This document shows, in pieces, positions 1 to 7,333 of a stretch of 64,000 nucleotides of DNA. The stretch is from Lachnocurva sp045579705. GTDB taxonomy: Bacteria; Bacillota; Clostridia; Lachnospirales; Lachnospiraceae. The first letter of the stretch is position 1. Each line of letters starts with the position of its first letter. Position numbers and translations under genes: made by a program. The DNA lies in NCBI GenBank assembly GCA_045579705.1, contig JAZNMP010000035.1, positions 13,481-77,480 of the forward strand. The letters are read 5' to 3'. The notes under the pieces are model-generated. The model saw only the letters and a list, made by a program, of their open reading frames with translations, searched no databases and had not been told where the DNA came from.

Positions 1-2
1 TT

Positions 3-473
3 CAATCTATATCTGATCAGAAATTTGTCTTCGATTTGGACGCAGATGGACAGACAGAAGATATTCACATGTTGAAAAAGGGAAGCGGATTCCTGGCATT
101 AGATCGAAATGATGACGGAGTTATCAATGATGGCTCGGAATTATTCGGTGCTAAATCAGGTGACGGCTTTTCCGATTTGTCAGAATTCGATTTGGACAGA
201 AATGGCTGGATCGATGAGAATGACGAAATTTATGACAAGCTTCGCGTATGGGCAAAAAATGATGATGGTACAGATACACTCATAACATTAAAGGAGGCAG
301 ATGTCGGTGCTATTTATCTACAGAACGTTGAAAATGGTTTTCAGGTAAAGAATTCCATGAATGATACGAATGCCGTTTATCACTCGACTGGTGTATTCTT
401 ACACGAGGAGAGCGGACGAGCTGGATTCATATCTCACGTTGATATGGCGGTTAGAGATGTAGAATCGGCTTGA
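3..473 (+). CDS. C-terminal part of a surface/secreted protein with EF-hand-like loops (5' end outside window)
   Basis: The frame is open to the first base of the window, so only the last ~157 codons are present; a TTG inside it is not a convincing start. Two Asp-rich 12-residue loops are visible (LDRNDDGVINDGSELFG and FDLDRNGWIDENDE), with acidic residues spaced as in EF-hand or dockerin-like calcium loops, after the stretch FVFDLDADGQTED. Modules of this type (LD.N.DG.I..GSELFG) are known at the C-terminus of large clostridial and RTX-like extracellular proteins. No enzymatic motif or sorting signal is seen, and the protein simply ends after VRDVESA. Calcium binding is inferred from the loops; the role of the whole protein cannot be told from this fragment. 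Confidence 0.6.
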   Translation, partial: QSISDQKFVFDLDADGQTEDIHMLKKGSGFLALDRNDDGVINDGSELFGAKSGDGFSDLSEFDLDRNGWIDENDEIYDKLRVWAKNDDGTDTLITLKEADVGAIYLQNVENGFQVKNSMNDTNAVYHSTGVFLHEESGRAGFISHVDMAVRDVESA

Positions 474-586
474 TGGTTTAAGTCAAGCGGTATTCGTGCG
501 CCTTGTATCGCTATAGACTTAAACTAGTTTTATTTATTAGGTTATAGATTCGAAGCAATGGATTAGCCTAGGATTTATAGTCTACA

Positions 587-609
587 AGGAATTCATGGGA
601 CGAATTCCT
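587..609. repeat. Perfect 8-bp inverted repeat (AGGAATTC / GAATTCCT)
   Basis: AGGAATTC, a 7-base loop and GAATTCCT form a clean hairpin about 115 bases after the stop of the first gene. It is followed by AAAAACC and not by a T-run, so it is not an obvious intrinsic terminator. It may be an RNA stabiliser or a protein site. The rest of 474-640 shows nothing else. Confidence 0.4.
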
Positions 610-640
610 AAAAACCAAAAAAGAATGATATTAATATAGA

Positions 641-673
641 AGAAGCGTGGCTTTCGTGGCTACGCTTCTTTTT
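641..673 (+). terminator. Intrinsic terminator
   Basis: AGAAGCGT and ACGCTTCT pair across a 13-base loop and are followed by TTTTT. It would end rightward transcripts from the truncated surface-protein gene. Confidence 0.7.
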
Positions 674-708
674 GACATATTTTGGATTAATATAAAGATT
701 GCTACTGC

Positions 709-744
709 AAAAAAAAGAAGGAATAATTTTGCAATTATTCCTTC
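709..744 (-). terminator. Intrinsic terminator (reverse strand)
   Basis: A 12-bp perfect stem (GAAGGAATAATT / AATTATTCCTTC) with a TTGC loop is followed on the reverse strand by a run of eight T. It lies about 33 bases after the stop of the small reverse-strand gene at 777-923, which supports that gene being a real transcription unit. Confidence 0.8.
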
Positions 745-776
745 AACCGTTATCATTTTTAATTTACTACCCAGGA

Positions 777-923
777 TTAGCGGAGACCGTTCAGTGAGCG
801 AAGATCACGAGTGTGCCATTCCATCATGGCAGGACTTAAGTCGAATTCTTCTCTGCTGCGGTCCACATAATTAGCATATAGGTCACTTAATCTGAGATGA
901 AAACGAAATCCTAAAATCTTCAT
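777..923 (-). CDS. Small 48-residue protein of unknown function
   Basis: This short reverse-strand gene has all the usual signals: a strong ribosome binding site (AAGGAGG, 8 bases before ATG), a promoter at 964-991 and an intrinsic terminator at 709-744. The product begins MKILGFRFHLRLSDLYANY and ends RDLRSLNGLR. It is rich in Arg, Leu and aromatic residues (11 Arg/Lys, 7 Asp/Glu) and has no signal peptide or membrane segment. I do not recognise a family. It stands alone between a surface-protein gene and the envelope operon, which runs divergently from it. It could be a small regulator, an antitoxin-like peptide or a conserved small protein. The signals make a real gene likely; its function is unknown. 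Confidence 0.6.
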   Translation of the reverse strand: MKILGFRFHLRLSDLYANYVDRSREEFDLSPAMMEWHTRDLRSLNGLR

Positions 924-963
924 AGAACATACCTCCTTAATACTTTCTTTCTCCCTTAACTGT

Positions 964-991
964 ATAATAACACCTGCAGGAAATTATTCAA
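964..991 (-). promoter_or_regulatory. Promoter of the 48-residue gene
   Basis: On the reverse strand TTGAAT (991-986) and TATTAT (969-964) are spaced by 16 bases, about 40 bases before the start codon. The T and A content fits a SigA-type promoter. Confidence 0.55.
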
Positions 992-1099
992 TACATCTGA
1001 ATTTGATACTTTTTCATTGAATAGATGAATGCAACTCATGGTTGAAAACGAAAAGTGAATAGTTTCTAAACAAATACAAAACAATCTACTTATAGTTGC

Positions 1100-1157
1100 T
1101 TGTCAGTCAATAGTGCCATTATGTAGTAGTTGACAGACAATTTGCGTAGCGTATAAT
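1100..1157 (+). promoter_or_regulatory. Promoter with overlapping dyad, envelope operon
   Basis: TTGACA (1130-1135) and TATAAT (1152-1157) with a 16-base spacer form a near-consensus SigA promoter 40 bases before the ATG at 1198. The -35 lies in one arm of a dyad: TTGTCAGTCAA (1100-1110) and TTGACAGACAA (1130-1140) are inverted copies with one mismatch, centred 30 bases apart. This suggests an operator for a dimeric regulator; the regulator is not identified. Confidence 0.7.
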
Positions 1158-1197
1158 TTAGGTTGTGGCGTGATAAATAACACGAAGTGGGGAGCGT

Positions 1198-2880
1198 ATG
1201 CTGAAGAAGCTTGAGAAGATCAATCCTGCCTTTGGTTTGTTGTGTATAGGGTGCCTGTTGGGGGGATTGAAGAATGGTTGGTTTGTTTTTCCGGTAGGGA
1301 TCATGATATGTATGCTGTTATGGAGTCGGTTGAGGCAATCCGGCAGGATATATATTTCTAGAAAATTTAATATTGTTTATTTACTTCTATTGTGTTTGGC
1401 GGCAGTGTCAGTTATGACGGCGGTTTCGAGAGGAGACGCGGTTGTAGGACTACTTAAACTAGTGATTATGGGGATATACATAGTTTGGTGCTTGCAAATG
1501 ACAGAGATAGAGAAGACGGAAGCAATTGCGAATATACCAAAGCTAGGAATCCTGGTATTGGTGAGTTCTGCATTGCTTATTTTTTTACCTTCATGTAGAG
1601 ATGTGGTTATAAACCAGGCAGGACGATTAAGCGGTATATTTGAGTATTCGAATACACTTGCTTTGATATTTCTGATATCGCTGGTGACCTTCTTTGAATT
1701 AGAAGATAGGGAACATAAGGCGATAAATCGTGAGCAGCTTTTGTACTTTGCGATTATGATTTTTGGAATTCTGTGGACGGGAAGCAGATTCACGATGGTT
1801 TTGACGGTGATTTATTTGATAAGTCTGGGCATCAGACACAAGCGGGTTAATCCAGCTTACATCTTAACCGCGGTTATCATCGTAGCTTTTGTAGTCTTGT
1901 ATTCCAGATTTACAGGAGATGCGAGAGGCATCGCTCGAATAGGGACTCTTTTTTCAAACAGCAGTACTCTGGTCGGAAGAGTTATCTATTGGAAGGATGG
2001 CCTGCAGACTCTACTCGCTAATCCGTTTGGAATGGGAAGCATGGGATGGTTTCTGACACAGGAAGCTACGCAGAGTGCTCCTTATGTGACGAAGTTTGTG
2101 CATAACAGCTTCCTGCAAATGGGTCTGGACTACGGTATCGTATTTATGGTTGTTACGATAGGGCTTGCGCTTCTATCGATAATACACGCGAGAAAGGGAT
2201 TTAAAACGCTTCTCGTGATTATATACATGCATATGTTCTTTGAATTCGATTCGGAATATATGGTAGTGCTCTTTATAGTGATACTCTTTGTCGAGAGCGA
2301 TTGGCTGGGGGTTAAAGATATCCCGTTTGAGCCAAAGAGGCTATATATAAATGGAGCATTGACGGTTATAGTGTTGCTGTTCATATGGCAGTCGGCTTTC
2401 TGGCTCAGTGTAAAGGCGAATCGCCTGGAGAGCGCGCTGAAGATGAATCCTGAGAGCATCTTAATCGAGACGGAAGTTATGACTAGAGAAGATGATTTAG
2501 ATGCGAAATATAGACGTGCAAAACATATTCTTACGCAGAATCAGTTTATAGGTCAGGCGTATGATGAATGTGCGATGTATGATTCTAGCAAAGGGCAAAT
2601 CATCAAACTGTTAAAGGATGGGAGACGAGCGTGCAAGTGCCAGAAGTATTATATGGAGGCGTATGGTCATTACATTATACTTCTCGAAAATGCATACCTT
2701 TCAGGAGATGATGAAACGCAGAAGCTGGCAGTGCGAGGAATGGAAACGGTAGTAAAGGATTTAAAGAAAGTCGAAGAGGATACAGATAAGCTGGCGTACA
2801 AAACAGTAGATGCTCCGAACTTCGTACTTCCTTATGAATCAGTAGCTATATTAAACAAACACAAGATTACATACGACTAG
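1198..2880 (+). CDS. Wzy/O-antigen-ligase-like polytopic membrane protein
   Basis: Likely a glycan polymerase or ligase of the Wzy_C/O-antigen ligase type, acting on lipid-linked glycans at the outer face of the membrane. The first ~400 residues hold about eleven hydrophobic segments. A GSRF motif near residue 194 and an extracytoplasmic loop with HNSFLQMGLDYGI near residue 302 match the conserved region of the family, where the His is functionally important. The last ~145 residues are hydrophilic with no membrane segment, resembling the TPR-like tails of some ligases. The start has GGGGAG 4 bases upstream. It leads a compact operon with a sortase B gene (8-base gap) and an LCP transferase gene, so a role in assembling a wall glycan or glycoprotein is the best inference. 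The substrate is unknown. Confidence 0.65.
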   Translation: MLKKLEKINPAFGLLCIGCLLGGLKNGWFVFPVGIMICMLLWSRLRQSGRIYISRKFNIVYLLLLCLAAVSVMTAVSRGDAVVGLLKLVIMGIYIVWCLQMTEIEKTEAIANIPKLGILVLVSSALLIFLPSCRDVVINQAGRLSGIFEYSNTLALIFLISLVTFFELEDREHKAINREQLLYFAIMIFGILWTGSRFTMVLTVIYLISLGIRHKRVNPAYILTAVIIVAFVVLYSRFTGDARGIARIGTLFSNSSTLVGRVIYWKDGLQTLLANPFGMGSMGWFLTQEATQSAPYVTKFVHNSFLQMGLDYGIVFMVVTIGLALLSIIHARKGFKTLLVIIYMHMFFEFDSEYMVVLFIVILFVESDWLGVKDIPFEPKRLYINGALTVIVLLFIWQSAFWLSVKANRLESALKMNPESILIETEVMTREDDLDAKYRRAKHILTQNQFIGQAYDECAMYDSSKGQIIKLLKDGRRACKCQKYYMEAYGHYIILLENAYLSGDDETQKLAVRGMETVVKDLKKVEEDTDKLAYKTVDAPNFVLPYESVAILNKHKITYD

Positions 2881-2888
2881 GGGGCAAA

Positions 2889-3647
2889 ATGAATACTAAA
2901 AAGATTGGCATGGGAATAGCGACAGGAGTACTTGTGATAGCTTTGTGCGTATTGGTTGGAAAGCTGATATTGGATCACAAAGGAGCTGAGAAATATACCG
3001 AAGTAAAGAATGATGTAAAGATAGCAAATGCAAAGGAAAGCAAATCTAAGCATCAGGTCGATTTTAAGAAACTCAAAGGTGAGAACAAAGATGTTATAGC
3101 CTGGATCAAGTTCCCTGGGTTAAAGATAGATTATCCTATCCTGATGAGCGATGACAAAGAAGACACGGATTATTATCTGCTTCATAACTTTGATCACTCG
3201 GATGGCAGACCGGGATGTTTGTATGTGCAGAAGAGTCAGGCATCTGATTTTTCCAATATAAATACCATCGTCTACGGCCACAACATGTATAACAACGGTA
3301 CGATGTTTAATCAGCTGATTAAGCTTCAGGATGAGACGGAATTTAATAATCATAAGACTTTTGTAATCGAGACTCCGACGCAGAGGTTTTATTACAATAC
3401 CTGGGCAGCAGTTCAGTTTAATGATGAGCATCTGTTGTATCAGTATGATTTTTCAACTCCTGTCGGAAGGAATCAGTTCATAGGAGATGTTCAGGCTGTT
3501 CGCGATATGTACTCTCATGTGAATGGTGAAGTAAAAGTAGATGAGGACAGTAAGTTCGTGACGTTATCAACTTGTATGTCTTATGATTCGGATCATAGAT
3601 ATCTCGTAGTCGGTGTGTTAGATAAAGTGGTTGAGCTAGAGGATTGA
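2889..3647 (+). CDS. Class B sortase
   Basis: Membrane-anchored cysteine transpeptidase that cleaves a sorting signal and joins the surface protein to the cell wall. One N-terminal membrane segment (residues ~6-28) is followed by a linker and the sortase barrel. The catalytic triad is visible: His131 in YGHNMY, Cys229 in LSTCMSY and Arg237 in DHRYLVVG. The class B signature WIKFPGLKIDYPIL and the spacing between His and Cys (98 residues) fit SrtB. It lies between the ligase-like gene and an LCP gene (1-base gap). The gene at 4728 encodes a protein with an SPKTGD signal, the type preferred by many clostridial class B enzymes, so that protein is its likely substrate. Confidence 0.93.
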   Translation: MNTKKIGMGIATGVLVIALCVLVGKLILDHKGAEKYTEVKNDVKIANAKESKSKHQVDFKKLKGENKDVIAWIKFPGLKIDYPILMSDDKEDTDYYLLHNFDHSDGRPGCLYVQKSQASDFSNINTIVYGHNMYNNGTMFNQLIKLQDETEFNNHKTFVIETPTQRFYYNTWAAVQFNDEHLLYQYDFSTPVGRNQFIGDVQAVRDMYSHVNGEVKVDEDSKFVTLSTCMSYDSDHRYLVVGVLDKVVELED

Positions 3648-3648
3648 T

Positions 3649-4656
3649 ATGAAACGTAAAACTGTACGTGAAAAAATATTGCTCATATCAGACTTTGCAA
3701 TTATATTTGCTATCGTGGCGCTCGTAGTATTTGTTACTTTTAGAGTTACCAGAAAGTACGTTGCTCGGGCGGAATCCTACGGTGGAGCGAATGATAATAT
3801 AGTAAGTTTCGAAGGGAAAAAATATGTTTATAATTCGGATCTCTACACTGTATTATTCATGGGACTAGATAGTCGTGGAATGGTTTGGAATTCGGAATAT
3901 GAGAATGTTAAATCCTGTGGTGTGCAGTCAGATACAATGGTTCTCTTCATTCTAAATATGAAGGATCGGAGCTTTAAAGTCCTGCCGATTAACAGAGATA
4001 CGATAACTACTTTGGATATATTTGATTATTCCGGAAAGCCGAGCGGAACCAGTCGAGGACAGATTACTCTACAATATGCCTATGCCAGTGGTGGACAGCA
4101 AAGCTGTGAGTATGCCGCAAAGGCTGTTTCGAATCTCCTGTATGGAGTAAAGGTGGATAGATATGTAGCTTTATCGCTGGATTCGATATCAAAGCTAAAT
4201 GACCAGATAGGTGGCATTTCACTCGAGTGTATAGAAGATGTACACGAGACGGATTTTAAAAAAGGTGACAAACTAAATCTGCACGGAGAAGATGCTGAGA
4301 AATATGTAAGAAATAGAACTCATGATTCGAGCGGAGGAAATAACCTTCGTATGGAGAGACAGAAACAATACTTTAAAGCTTATGTTGCGAAGTATTTAAA
4401 ATGTATGAAGAAAGATATCTCTCTTCCGCTACAGACATATGATTTACTTAAAGATGATATGAATACGAATATTAAACCAACAGAATTAGTGAAGCTGATA
4501 GGAACATTTAAGCATGCTGATTTTGGAGGAGATATTTATCTAACAGAACCAGGAGAGCTGAAGTATAACGAAGCGACTTCACATGACGAGTTCTACGTAG
4601 ACGATAAGGCTCTCTATAAATTGGTACTAGATGAGTTTTACACAGAGGTTCAGTAA
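3649..4656 (+). CDS. LytR-CpsA-Psr (LCP) family glycopolymer transferase
   Basis: LCP enzymes transfer undecaprenyl-linked anionic polymers or capsule to peptidoglycan outside the membrane. A short cytoplasmic N-terminus and one membrane segment (residues ~12-32) precede the LCP domain. Family marks are LFMGLDSRG near residue 68, the SDTMVLF strand, PINRDT near residue 113 with the conserved Arg-Asp, and the lipid-phosphate-binding Arg cluster RNRTHDSSGG...RMERQ near residues 221-240. At 335 residues the length is normal. It starts one base after the sortase stop with AGAGGA upstream, so it is in the same operon. With the ligase-like and sortase genes it suggests a unit that decorates the wall with polymer and protein. 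Confidence 0.9.
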   Translation: MKRKTVREKILLISDFAIIFAIVALVVFVTFRVTRKYVARAESYGGANDNIVSFEGKKYVYNSDLYTVLFMGLDSRGMVWNSEYENVKSCGVQSDTMVLFILNMKDRSFKVLPINRDTITTLDIFDYSGKPSGTSRGQITLQYAYASGGQQSCEYAAKAVSNLLYGVKVDRYVALSLDSISKLNDQIGGISLECIEDVHETDFKKGDKLNLHGEDAEKYVRNRTHDSSGGNNLRMERQKQYFKAYVAKYLKCMKKDISLPLQTYDLLKDDMNTNIKPTELVKLIGTFKHADFGGDIYLTEPGELKYNEATSHDEFYVDDKALYKLVLDEFYTEVQ

Positions 4657-4727
4657 GTATCAATTTAGTATAAACCCGAAATTGGGAGTTTATATACCAC
4701 ACAAATTATATTAAGGAGGAAGTTACT

Positions 4728-5378
4728 GTGAAGAAATTTCTGACAGGAGTGCTTGCACTCGCATTAGTAATGACGATGGCTGTACCAGTTTGGGCAGCAG
4801 ATGCCACATCTGTAGATACATCAAATGCTAATACAGGAAATGCCATCGAAAATGTTTATGTTGTGACAAAGGCTGCGTACGACAAAGCAATGGGCAAAGA
4901 AGGCGCTTATGATGAGCTTATTGCTAAGAACACAACAAAGGTTGCAGATAAGGTAAAAGCTGATGCTGCAAAGATTACAGAAATTCTCAAGGGCGCAAAG
5001 ATTGATACAACAAAGAAGACTATTGCAGCAGCTCCAAAGAAGGTTTTTGACTTGGAAGCACCAACTGGAATTAAAGGAGATGCAGAATGGAAGATTGAGA
5101 AGGGTAAATTCTCAGATGCATCTCTTGGAACTGGAACATATCTCGTTATCCATGTAAAGGATGATGGATCAGCAGAGTATCAGGTTGTTACTACAAAAGA
5201 TGGTGTAGTACAGGAAGACCTAGTATTCCATGGAGCTTCTCCAGTAGGCTTCTATGCAGTAGAAGATGTAAAGGCTTCAACAAAGTCTCCTAAGACTGGT
5301 GATGTTTCTGGAGTATTAGCATTGCTTGCACTTGCAGCAGCTGGTACATATGTAGTTTCAAAGAAGCAGGTTGCTTAA
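4728..5378 (+). CDS. Small cell-wall-anchored protein, SPKTGD sorting signal
   Basis: Translation starts at GTG with AAGGAGGA 7 bases upstream. Residues 1-23 are a classical Sec signal peptide ending VPVWA-AD. The mature part (~165 residues) is Lys/Ala-rich with a coiled helical segment (~residues 30-100) and then a beta-rich segment with short glycine turns. At residues 187-192 SPKTGD is followed by a hydrophobic stretch and a short basic tail (SKKQVA), a complete sorting signal. The sortase B gene 1 kb upstream is the likely partner. Codons are biased toward those of highly expressed genes (GCA, AAG, GGA), which suggests an abundant surface protein. I do not recognise the mature domain; an adhesive or structural role is only inference. 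Confidence 0.85.
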   Translation: MKKFLTGVLALALVMTMAVPVWAADATSVDTSNANTGNAIENVYVVTKAAYDKAMGKEGAYDELIAKNTTKVADKVKADAAKITEILKGAKIDTTKKTIAAAPKKVFDLEAPTGIKGDAEWKIEKGKFSDASLGTGTYLVIHVKDDGSAEYQVVTTKDGVVQEDLVFHGASPVGFYAVEDVKASTKSPKTGDVSGVLALLALAAAGTYVVSKKQVA

Positions 5379-5428
5379 TTAGAATCTATACCTATTAATT
5401 TGATTGAAATTTTGTGTGGTTTCATTCA

Positions 5429-5463
5429 CCCCTCGAATTCTAAATGGGTTCGAGGGGTTTTTT
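5429..5463 (+). terminator. Intrinsic terminator
   Basis: CCCCTCGAA and TTCGAGGGG form a 9-bp stem followed by six T. It ends the envelope operon and the anchored-protein gene. Confidence 0.9.
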
Positions 5464-5492
5464 AGAAAATGAAAAAAATTATAAATAAAGTG

Positions 5493-5521
5493 TTGACATT
5501 TGGTTATACGTTAGGTATTAT
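5493..5521 (+). promoter_or_regulatory. Promoter of tRNA-Leu
   Basis: TTGACA (5493-5498) and TATTAT (5516-5521) with a 17-base spacer lie 35 bases before the tRNA. Confidence 0.8.
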
Positions 5522-5556
5522 ATACAAGTCGCGTGAAGCGATACAATTTAATCCGA

Positions 5557-5641
5557 GCGGAAGTGTCGGAACTGGCAGACGAGCAAGACTAAGGATCTTG
5601 TGCTTATTGCAAGCGTGCGGGTTCAAGTCCCGCCTTCCGCA
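5557..5641 (+). tRNA. tRNA-Leu (anticodon AAG)
   Basis: The acceptor arms GCGGAAG and CTTCCGC pair. The anticodon arm CAAGA-CTAAGGA-TCTTG places AAG at positions 34-36. A long variable arm and the T-arm GCGGGTTCAAGTCCCGC are present, as expected for a type II tRNA. The 3' CCA is not encoded; the gene ends with discriminator A. A34 would be read as inosine if deaminated. Confidence 0.95.
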
Positions 5642-5642
5642 T

Positions 5643-5674
5643 AAAAAAGCTAGAGCAAATGCTCTAGCTTTTTT
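5643..5674 (+). terminator. Bidirectional terminator after tRNA-Leu
   Basis: AAAAAAGCTAGAGC and GCTCTAGCTTTTTT form a perfect stem-loop with T-runs on both strands, two bases after the tRNA. Confidence 0.9.
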
Positions 5675-5679
5675 CTTTG

Positions 5680-5880
5680 TCAGGCAGGACTTGAACCCGC
5701 GCGGGTTTCAAGTCTCCTCGCCATAAATGGCTCGTCGGTCGGTTCGACGGAAAAAAGGTCCACAGGACCTTTTTTTATTTCCGTCTCACCCCGCCTTCCG
5801 CGTTGGTGAAAGAGCACCGACCGAGCCTGCTTTAGCAGGCGAGAATCAAGTCCCGCCGCCATAAATGGCTCGTCGAACCC
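5680..5880. repeat. Hairpin-rich array of tRNA-Leu fragments
   Basis: This GC-rich stretch between tRNA-Leu and gdhA contains no credible gene. It holds three pieces of the tRNA 3' end: an inverted T-arm at about 5685-5697 that forms a palindrome with the next 18 bases, CCCGCCTTCCGC at 5790-5801, and TCAAGTCCCGCC at 5846-5857. It also holds an 18-base direct repeat (GCCATAAATGGCTCGTCG at 5720-5737 and 5858-5875) and several nested stems, among them GGTCC-ACA-GGACC at 5757-5769 and GCCTGC-TTTA-GCAGGC. TCGGTCGG near 5735 can pair with CCGACCGA near 5817. It could be a structured RNA, a palindromic repeat family derived from tRNA, or scars of past integration at the tRNA. Confidence 0.6.
5751..5776 (+). 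terminator. Terminator-like hairpin inside the array
   Basis: AAAAAAGGTCC, loop ACA and GGACCTTTTTTT form a strong stem followed by T. Outer bases (GACGG / CCGTC) can extend it. Confidence 0.65.
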
Positions 5881-5969
5881 TGTCTTCCACAGAAATATCT
5901 TTTGCTTTTTTACATTAAAGGTTTATAATTCAAAATGGTGTTGATTTATATCTAGGGAGGAAGAAAAAG

Positions 5970-7304
5970 ATGAATTACGTAGATGAAGTTCTCGAAAAAG
6001 TTGTTGCTAAAAATGGGAATGAACCGGAGTTTATTCAGGCTGTTACTGAAGTACTGGAGTCTCTTCGACCTGTAATAGAGAAGAATGAAGAGAAATTCCG
6101 TAGAGAAGCAATCCTGGAGAGAATTACAGAACCTGATCGTTTGATCATGTTTAAGGTTCCTTGGGTTGATGATAATGGTCAGGTCCAGGTAAATAGAGGT
6201 TACAGAGTTCAGTTTAATAATTCTATCGGACCGTACAAGGGTGGCCTGAGATTACATCCGTCTGTTAACAGTGGAGTAATTAAGTTTCTGGGATTTGAGC
6301 AGGTGTTCAAGAATTCGTTAACAGGTCTTCCGATAGGCGGAGGAAAGGGTGGATCTGACTTTGATCCAAAGGGAAAGTCTGATCGTGAAGTTATGGCTTT
6401 TTGTCAGAGCTTTATGACTGAGCTTTATAAATATATTGGTGCTGATGTCGATGTTCCGGCTGGGGATATTGGAACTGGCGCTAGAGAAATAGGATATTTA
6501 TACGGAATGTATAAAAAGCTTACTGGCCGTTATGAAGGTGTTTTGACTGGCAAGGGATTGTCTTATGGTGGATCACTGGCTAGAAAAGAAGCAACCGGCT
6601 ATGGACTTGTATATATTACTGAAGAATTGCTTAGAGATCATGGTATGGAAATGGCTGGAAAAACTGTAGCTGTTTCTGGTGCAGGAAATGTTGCTATTTA
6701 TGCTATTGAGAAAGCAACTCAGCTTGGCGCAAAAGTTGTCACATGTTCTGATTCTACTGGATGGATTTATGACCCGGATGGAATAGATGTTGAGCTTTTG
6801 AAGGAAGTAAAGGAAGTAAATAGAGCGCGACTGACAGAGTACAAAGCAAAGAAAAGTAGTGCAGAATACCATGAAGGCAGAGGCGTTTGGTCTGTTAAGT
6901 GTGATATCGCTCTTCCGTGTGCTACGCAGAATGAACTTTTGCTGGAAGATGCAAAAAGCTTAGTATCAAATGGTGTTCTCGCTGTTTGTGAAGGTGCTAA
7001 TATGCCGACTTCACTTGAGGCTACAAAGTATCTTCAGGCAGAGAATGTTTTGTTTATTCCAGGAAAAGCTGCCAATGCGGGTGGTGTTGCTACTTCAGCA
7101 CTTGAGATGTCACAGAATAGTGAGAGATTATCATGGACTTTTGATGAAGTAGATGAGAAGCTTCATAACATCATGATTAATATTTATAAGAATATCAATG
7201 AAGCGGCTAATCGTTATGACATGCCTGGGGATTTCGTGGCTGGTGCAAATATCGCTGGATTCGAAAAGGTTTGCGATGCGATGATAGCCCAGGGAATCTA
7301 TTAA
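5970..7304 (+). CDS. gdhA: NADP-type glutamate dehydrogenase
   Basis: Catalyses reductive amination of 2-oxoglutarate with ammonia to glutamate (or the reverse) in the cytoplasm as a hexamer. At 444 residues it has the length of the small hexameric GdhA class. The catalytic-lysine motif PIGGGKGGSDFDP sits near residue 122, followed by PAGDIGTGAREIGYL. The Rossmann domain has VSGAGNVAIYAIEK near residue 235, and the C-terminus has NAGGVATSALEMSQN. The start has AGGGAGG 10 bases upstream. It is transcribed alone or with the lipoprotein gene that follows 29 bases later. With glnN (38054) it gives two ammonia-assimilation routes. Whether NADPH or NADH is preferred cannot be fixed from sequence alone; similarity to GdhA suggests NADPH. 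Confidence 0.95.
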   Translation: MNYVDEVLEKVVAKNGNEPEFIQAVTEVLESLRPVIEKNEEKFRREAILERITEPDRLIMFKVPWVDDNGQVQVNRGYRVQFNNSIGPYKGGLRLHPSVNSGVIKFLGFEQVFKNSLTGLPIGGGKGGSDFDPKGKSDREVMAFCQSFMTELYKYIGADVDVPAGDIGTGAREIGYLYGMYKKLTGRYEGVLTGKGLSYGGSLARKEATGYGLVYITEELLRDHGMEMAGKTVAVSGAGNVAIYAIEKATQLGAKVVTCSDSTGWIYDPDGIDVELLKEVKEVNRARLTEYKAKKSSAEYHEGRGVWSVKCDIALPCATQNELLLEDAKSLVSNGVLAVCEGANMPTSLEATKYLQAENVLFIPGKAANAGGVATSALEMSQNSERLSWTFDEVDEKLHNIMINIYKNINEAANRYDMPGDFVAGANIAGFEKVCDAMIAQGIY

Positions 7305-7333
7305 TAGAGTATTATGAACCTCGAGGTATTGAT

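Noticed and set aside
647..874. 75-codon + strand frame
   Set aside because: It crosses a terminator and lies antisense to the 48-codon gene, which has a promoter, ribosome site and terminator; no signals of its own.
5469..5862. Small frames across tRNA-Leu and the hairpin array (both strands)
   Set aside because: They run through the tRNA and hairpins and translate tRNA arm sequence; no ribosome site.
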